Source: an uncultured Bacteroidota bacterium (GTDB lineage Bacteria; Bacteroidota; Bacteroidia; Flavobacteriales; Flavobacteriaceae). From it: a stretch of 16,302 bases of DNA. The stretch lies in NCBI GenBank assembly GCA_903879875.1, contig CAIRNC010000089.1, positions 1 to 16,302 of the forward strand, read 5' to 3'. A model generated the notes under the pieces. That model was not told where the DNA came from and searched no databases. It saw only the letters and a program-made list of their open reading frames with translations. The first letter of the stretch is position 1. Each line of letters opens with the position of its first letter. The position numbers were made by a program, and so were the translations under genes. Shown in pieces: positions 13,624 through 16,302 of this stretch.

Positions 13624-14991
13624 TTATTCTTTCACAATTCGTTTTACGATTATTTTATTTTCAATAGAGAAAGTAATGAAATATACACCCGAATGCAAGT
13701 CGCTGATATCATAAAAATCTTGGTTTGAGTCAAAGTTTTTAACCGAACGTCCTAAACAATCCGTAATTCGAATCGATTTTGGCGCAGTATTCCTGTCTGT
13801 AATACTAAATGTATTGGAAGTAGGATTCGGGCTTATTACTATTTCAGGAGTAGCTATTTCAGGGTTTTCGTTAGCGAGATTGGCACAAAAATTAAAAACA
13901 TCAAATACGGGTAAAGGGGTGTTTGACGCAGTAAAATTAAAGAAACTCAAGTTTTCATAAGAAGAACCTTGTCCCCACTTATCGCATAAAGTCGAACTGA
14001 TAAATCCGGGTTCCCAATACAAAACGCCTGTTCCACCACTGTTATACACCATAAGCGACAAGTCAGAGAAAAAATTCTTCTGTCCAAGGGGCGTAATCGG
14101 ATAGCTCAAATTGCCGTAACTGTTTATAATGTTGTTGTAATTATCGCCACTTGCAGTTGTCCAGGGCACACCGGTTTCAAAAACCATAATTTCTTTGTTG
14201 TAGGTCGTGTGGAGTTGGGTAACCAAATTGCCAAATTGTTGCAGCGAAGTAAAATTGGACCAAACCGGATAAAAGGACAAACCTATCATATCAAAATTGA
14301 CAACATTATTACTATTAAAAAGACCTGCCAACCAAGCAGCGGTGCTGTCGGTAAAATGCAATGCTTTTTTTACAGACAACGAATGTGCCCCATTAAAATT
14401 ATCGATAGCAGTGAAAGCGATATTAAATTTATCGGCATCTTCTGGCCAAGTCCAACCGTTTGTAGTAGCAGTAGCATCAATAAATCCCCAAGTGGTTTCA
14501 TTGCCAACGGCTACTATATCTGGAGTAACACCATTGGTTCGGAGTTTTTCGAGTGTAGAAAAAGTATAATTGTAGATAGAATCTAAAAGCACCGCGTGTG
14601 AAAGTCCCATCCAAGCTTGAGGTCTTTTCTGTGTGCTCGGATCATTAAAATAATCGCCATAATGAATTGCTAAATTCAGTTTCATGCCATGTAATTTGGC
14701 TTGTTGAAAACCCTGTATCACATCCGTTATAGTATTTTCAGTAATTGGATTTCCACAACTGTTGATGATGTTGCTGGGCGTATGCCACAAACGCATTCGA
14801 ACCATATTGGCTCCTTTTTGTGCAAAAAGCAAATAAGGATTGATGACATTATAAGAAGCATCACGATAAATACCGCCATGTGCCAGCACCGAATTGGTAT
14901 AAGACAAATCAGCGCCTACTGTAAAACATTGGGATTGACCCCCGATCTGGAATAAGAAAACAAAGATGATAATTGCAACTATTTTTTTCAT
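13624..14991 (-). CDS. GH53 endo-beta-1,4-galactanase with type IX secretion signal
   Basis: This 455-aa secreted glycosidase has a signal peptide at 1-20 (cleaved near GGQSQ). The GH53 (beta/alpha)8 domain spans about 22-370: TVGADLSYTN, VRMRLWHTP, LNLAIHYGDYFNDPSTQ.RPQAW, and the acid/base Glu165 in AVGNETTWG. The nucleophile is Glu272 in IMVFETGVPW, and VLYWEPG is the family's last strand. GH53 enzymes cut beta-1,4-galactan of pectin and type I arabinogalactan. Residues 382-455 are a type IX secretion C-terminal domain (ISPNPTSN, DCLGRSVKN, LHSGVYFITF, then basic KRIVKE). The protein should therefore cross the outer membrane and be released or anchored on the surface. No SusC/SusD, transporter or other glycosidase gene is nearby, so it is not in an obvious polysaccharide-utilisation locus within the window. 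Confidence 0.93.
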   Translation of the reverse strand: MKKIVAIIIFVFLFQIGGQSQCFTVGADLSYTNSVLAHGGIYRDASYNVINPYLLFAQKGANMVRMRLWHTPSNIINSCGNPITENTITDVIQGFQQAKLHGMKLNLAIHYGDYFNDPSTQKRPQAWMGLSHAVLLDSIYNYTFSTLEKLRTNGVTPDIVAVGNETTWGFIDATATTNGWTWPEDADKFNIAFTAIDNFNGAHSLSVKKALHFTDSTAAWLAGLFNSNNVVNFDMIGLSFYPVWSNFTSLQQFGNLVTQLHTTYNKEIMVFETGVPWTTASGDNYNNIINSYGNLSYPITPLGQKNFFSDLSLMVYNSGGTGVLYWEPGFISSTLCDKWGQGSSYENLSFFNFTASNTPLPVFDVFNFCANLANENPEIATPEIVISPNPTSNTFSITDRNTAPKSIRITDCLGRSVKNFDSNQDFYDISDLHSGVYFITFSIENKIIVKRIVKE

Positions 14992-15096
14992 TATGGAATG
15001 GGTTTTATGTGCTTTTTAATAATAGATGAAAGGATTTGTTCTGGAGCATGAGAAGATAGATTAGCCGTGAAATTTTTAATTTGTTGGCATTATTAT

Positions 15097-15711
15097 TTAT
15101 TCCTTTGGAGTTTTCCACTTTATTTTATTTTGTATTTCCTCAAAAGTAAAGTTTCCTAATTCTAATATTTCTCCTTTTTCGTTAACATATCCGTGTTTTT
15201 TGCAGACAATAGAGTAATGGTGACAATCACTTTCATTCTCATGTTCTTCCCAAGGGATTTTATCACAACTTAAACCAATAATTGCTTTGCCCTTATAGAA
15301 AGAAGTTGCAATTTCAAATTGTGGTTTTATGATGATATTACCTTTATAATCTGCAAACCCAATTTTATTATTTTCATCAATAATTCTTACTTTATTGTCA
15401 ATGATTTCGTCAGGAGAAGGTTCTCCAAAACTTGTATTATATACTTTAAATAAAATTTTTTCATGAATGTCTATTGCTGACCAACCGCTTTCACCTTTTA
15501 TCATAAAAACAGCAAAATATTTATAGTTATCATCATTCAATGATATAGAATATTTTGCAGTGTCCAATTCTTTAACTGTTTCTCCTTTCTCATTAACAAT
15601 GTAATAAATCGATTTCCAATTTTTAGTTTCTACTTCTTTGATCTTAAATTTTGTTTGACCAAAAGCATTTGGATAAAATATAAATAGAATTATGAAAAGA
15701 CAATATTTCAT
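15097..15711 (-). CDS. Exported WG-repeat protein
   Basis: This 204-aa protein has a signal peptide at 1-18 (MKYCLFIILFIFYPNAFG, cleaved before Q). The mature part has short beta-repeat elements of the WG/KWG kind: YYIVNEKGETVKEL (about 36-49), IGFADYKGNIIIKPQFEIA.SFYKGKAIIG (about 115-144, the clearest unit), and HGYVNEKGEILEL (about 174-186). WG repeats form beta propellers or solenoids and are common in exported Bacteroidota proteins of unknown role. Only three or so units are visible, so this is a small member. The next gene on the same strand lies 82 bp upstream. I cannot name a substrate or partner. Confidence 0.82.
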   Translation of the reverse strand: MKYCLFIILFIFYPNAFGQTKFKIKEVETKNWKSIYYIVNEKGETVKELDTAKYSISLNDDNYKYFAVFMIKGESGWSAIDIHEKILFKVYNTSFGEPSPDEIIDNKVRIIDENNKIGFADYKGNIIIKPQFEIATSFYKGKAIIGLSCDKIPWEEHENESDCHHYSIVCKKHGYVNEKGEILELGNFTFEEIQNKIKWKTPKE

Positions 15712-15793
15712 TATTTAGTTTTTTTGTATCTTACTATTAACTTATACACACAACAAACATTCAACATTCCACCCAAATAGTGAGTTGCAGTTC

Positions 15794-16291
15794 TTAGCTG
15801 ATGAATATCTTTATTTTATACTTTTTCTGTTTTTTATAATCTTGAAGTTCAAACGATATCTTTTTTCCATTGATTTTAAGGTTGGGTTCATATCCCCATC
15901 CTTTTAATCCATCATTAATTGGAATTATTACATTTGCACCTGACTCACTCTGTATTAAATTTCCAAAAAACAAATTATAATCACTTGTGCTAGCATTAGG
16001 AAATCCTACAAACTTATCTTTTACGTCAATGATAATTACAGGAATTCCGTCATATTTATTTAAATCTCTAAGATATAGAACAAGATAATCATTTTTTTGT
16101 TTGTTATAAAAGTCAGAATTAACATGAAATAAATTTACTTCTGAATTCCTTTTACCATTTATATAAACCTCATTTTGTACTTCTTTTCCAATTAATCTAG
16201 CAGAACCAGTAATCCACTTTACGATTATAGGATTAGAAGCTTGAATAAAAATAATTGTACAAAACAGTAAAAATAGGAGTAATGGACAAAA
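15794..16291 (-). CDS. Exported unknown protein with a broken or missing start
   Basis: The frame is open for 165 residues to the stop at 15794-15796 but contains no methionine, so gene finders would skip it. It begins with a hydrophobic signal-peptide core (LLLFLLFCTIIFIQA, then SNP). The mature part is about 145 residues and beta-rich, with YINGKRNSEVNLFHVNSDF, DYLVLYLRDLN, VIIIDVKDKFVGFP and a LKINGKKISFELQDYKK end. The frame is stopped by TAA at 16292-16294, with no ATG, GTG or TTG between. One frame over, the codons just upstream read KALILSI, a natural signal-peptide start. A single extra base near 16276-16284 would join the two. It is therefore a recent frameshift (pseudogene), a sequence error, or a start I cannot see. 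The family is not recognised. Confidence 0.65.
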   Translation of the reverse strand, partial: FCPLLLFLLFCTIIFIQASNPIIVKWITGSARLIGKEVQNEVYINGKRNSEVNLFHVNSDFYNKQKNDYLVLYLRDLNKYDGIPVIIIDVKDKFVGFPNASTSDYNLFFGNLIQSESGANVIIPINDGLKGWGYEPNLKINGKKISFELQDYKKQKKYKIKIFIS

Positions 16292-16302
16292 TTAATGCTT
16301 TT

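Noticed and set aside
13519..13728. 69-codon plus-strand frame before and over the GH53 3' end
   Set aside because: It overlaps the sorting-domain coding region and shows no recognisable features.
14209..14955. Several plus-strand frames opposite the GH53 gene
   Set aside because: All are antisense to the catalytic domain, whose motifs are intact.

Overview
The window is AT-rich DNA that looks like a Flavobacterium or a close relative (Bacteroidota). The evidence is: promoter -7 elements of the TAnnTTTG type, a C-terminal type IX secretion sorting domain on the glycosidase, signal peptides ending in ..Q after the cleavage site, a fused E1 alpha/beta 2-oxoacid dehydrogenase, an IcmF-type mutase, and a stress cluster of CsbD, lipoprotein and UspA proteins. 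It reads as chromosomal. No phage, plasmid or CRISPR genes are visible.

Layout. Positions 1-1050 hold the 3' part of an exported TPR protein (its start lies just left of the window). Positions 1160-3290 form an accessory patch on the minus strand: an unrecognised 204-aa protein with an Fn3-like C-terminus, a striking array of eleven 21-bp tandem repeats kept exactly in register, a GyrI-like ligand-binding protein, and a REP-associated tyrosine transposase (RAYT) that carries a REP-like palindrome inside its own reading frame. A second copy of that palindrome follows icmF and looks like its terminator.

Positions 3303-8878 are the metabolic core: icmF (minus) and a fused branched-chain 2-oxoacid dehydrogenase E1 (plus), divergently transcribed from a 170-bp gap. 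E1 makes isobutyryl-CoA and related acyl-CoAs from branched-chain 2-oxoacids; IcmF isomerises isobutyryl-CoA and n-butyryl-CoA. The pair therefore plausibly links valine breakdown to straight-chain acyl-CoA metabolism.

Positions 8945-12240 form a plus-strand envelope/general-stress cluster: a small membrane protein, an exported protein with a His/Gly/Lys-rich tail, a 68-aa protein, a low-affinity iron permease family protein, CsbD, a lipoprotein and UspA. Two of its upstream regions share an ATGTAAC motif and TGTGAA/TTCACA inverted pairs. The cluster converges on a YqhD-type NADPH aldehyde reductase (minus), which has a textbook Bacteroidota promoter. The right end (13624-16302, minus) holds a type IX-secreted GH53 galactanase, a WG-repeat exported protein and a methionine-less exported protein whose signal peptide appears frameshifted.

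I did not find a clear new defence or mobile system. The strongest candidates for new biology are the 21-bp array and the RAYT/REP arrangement.
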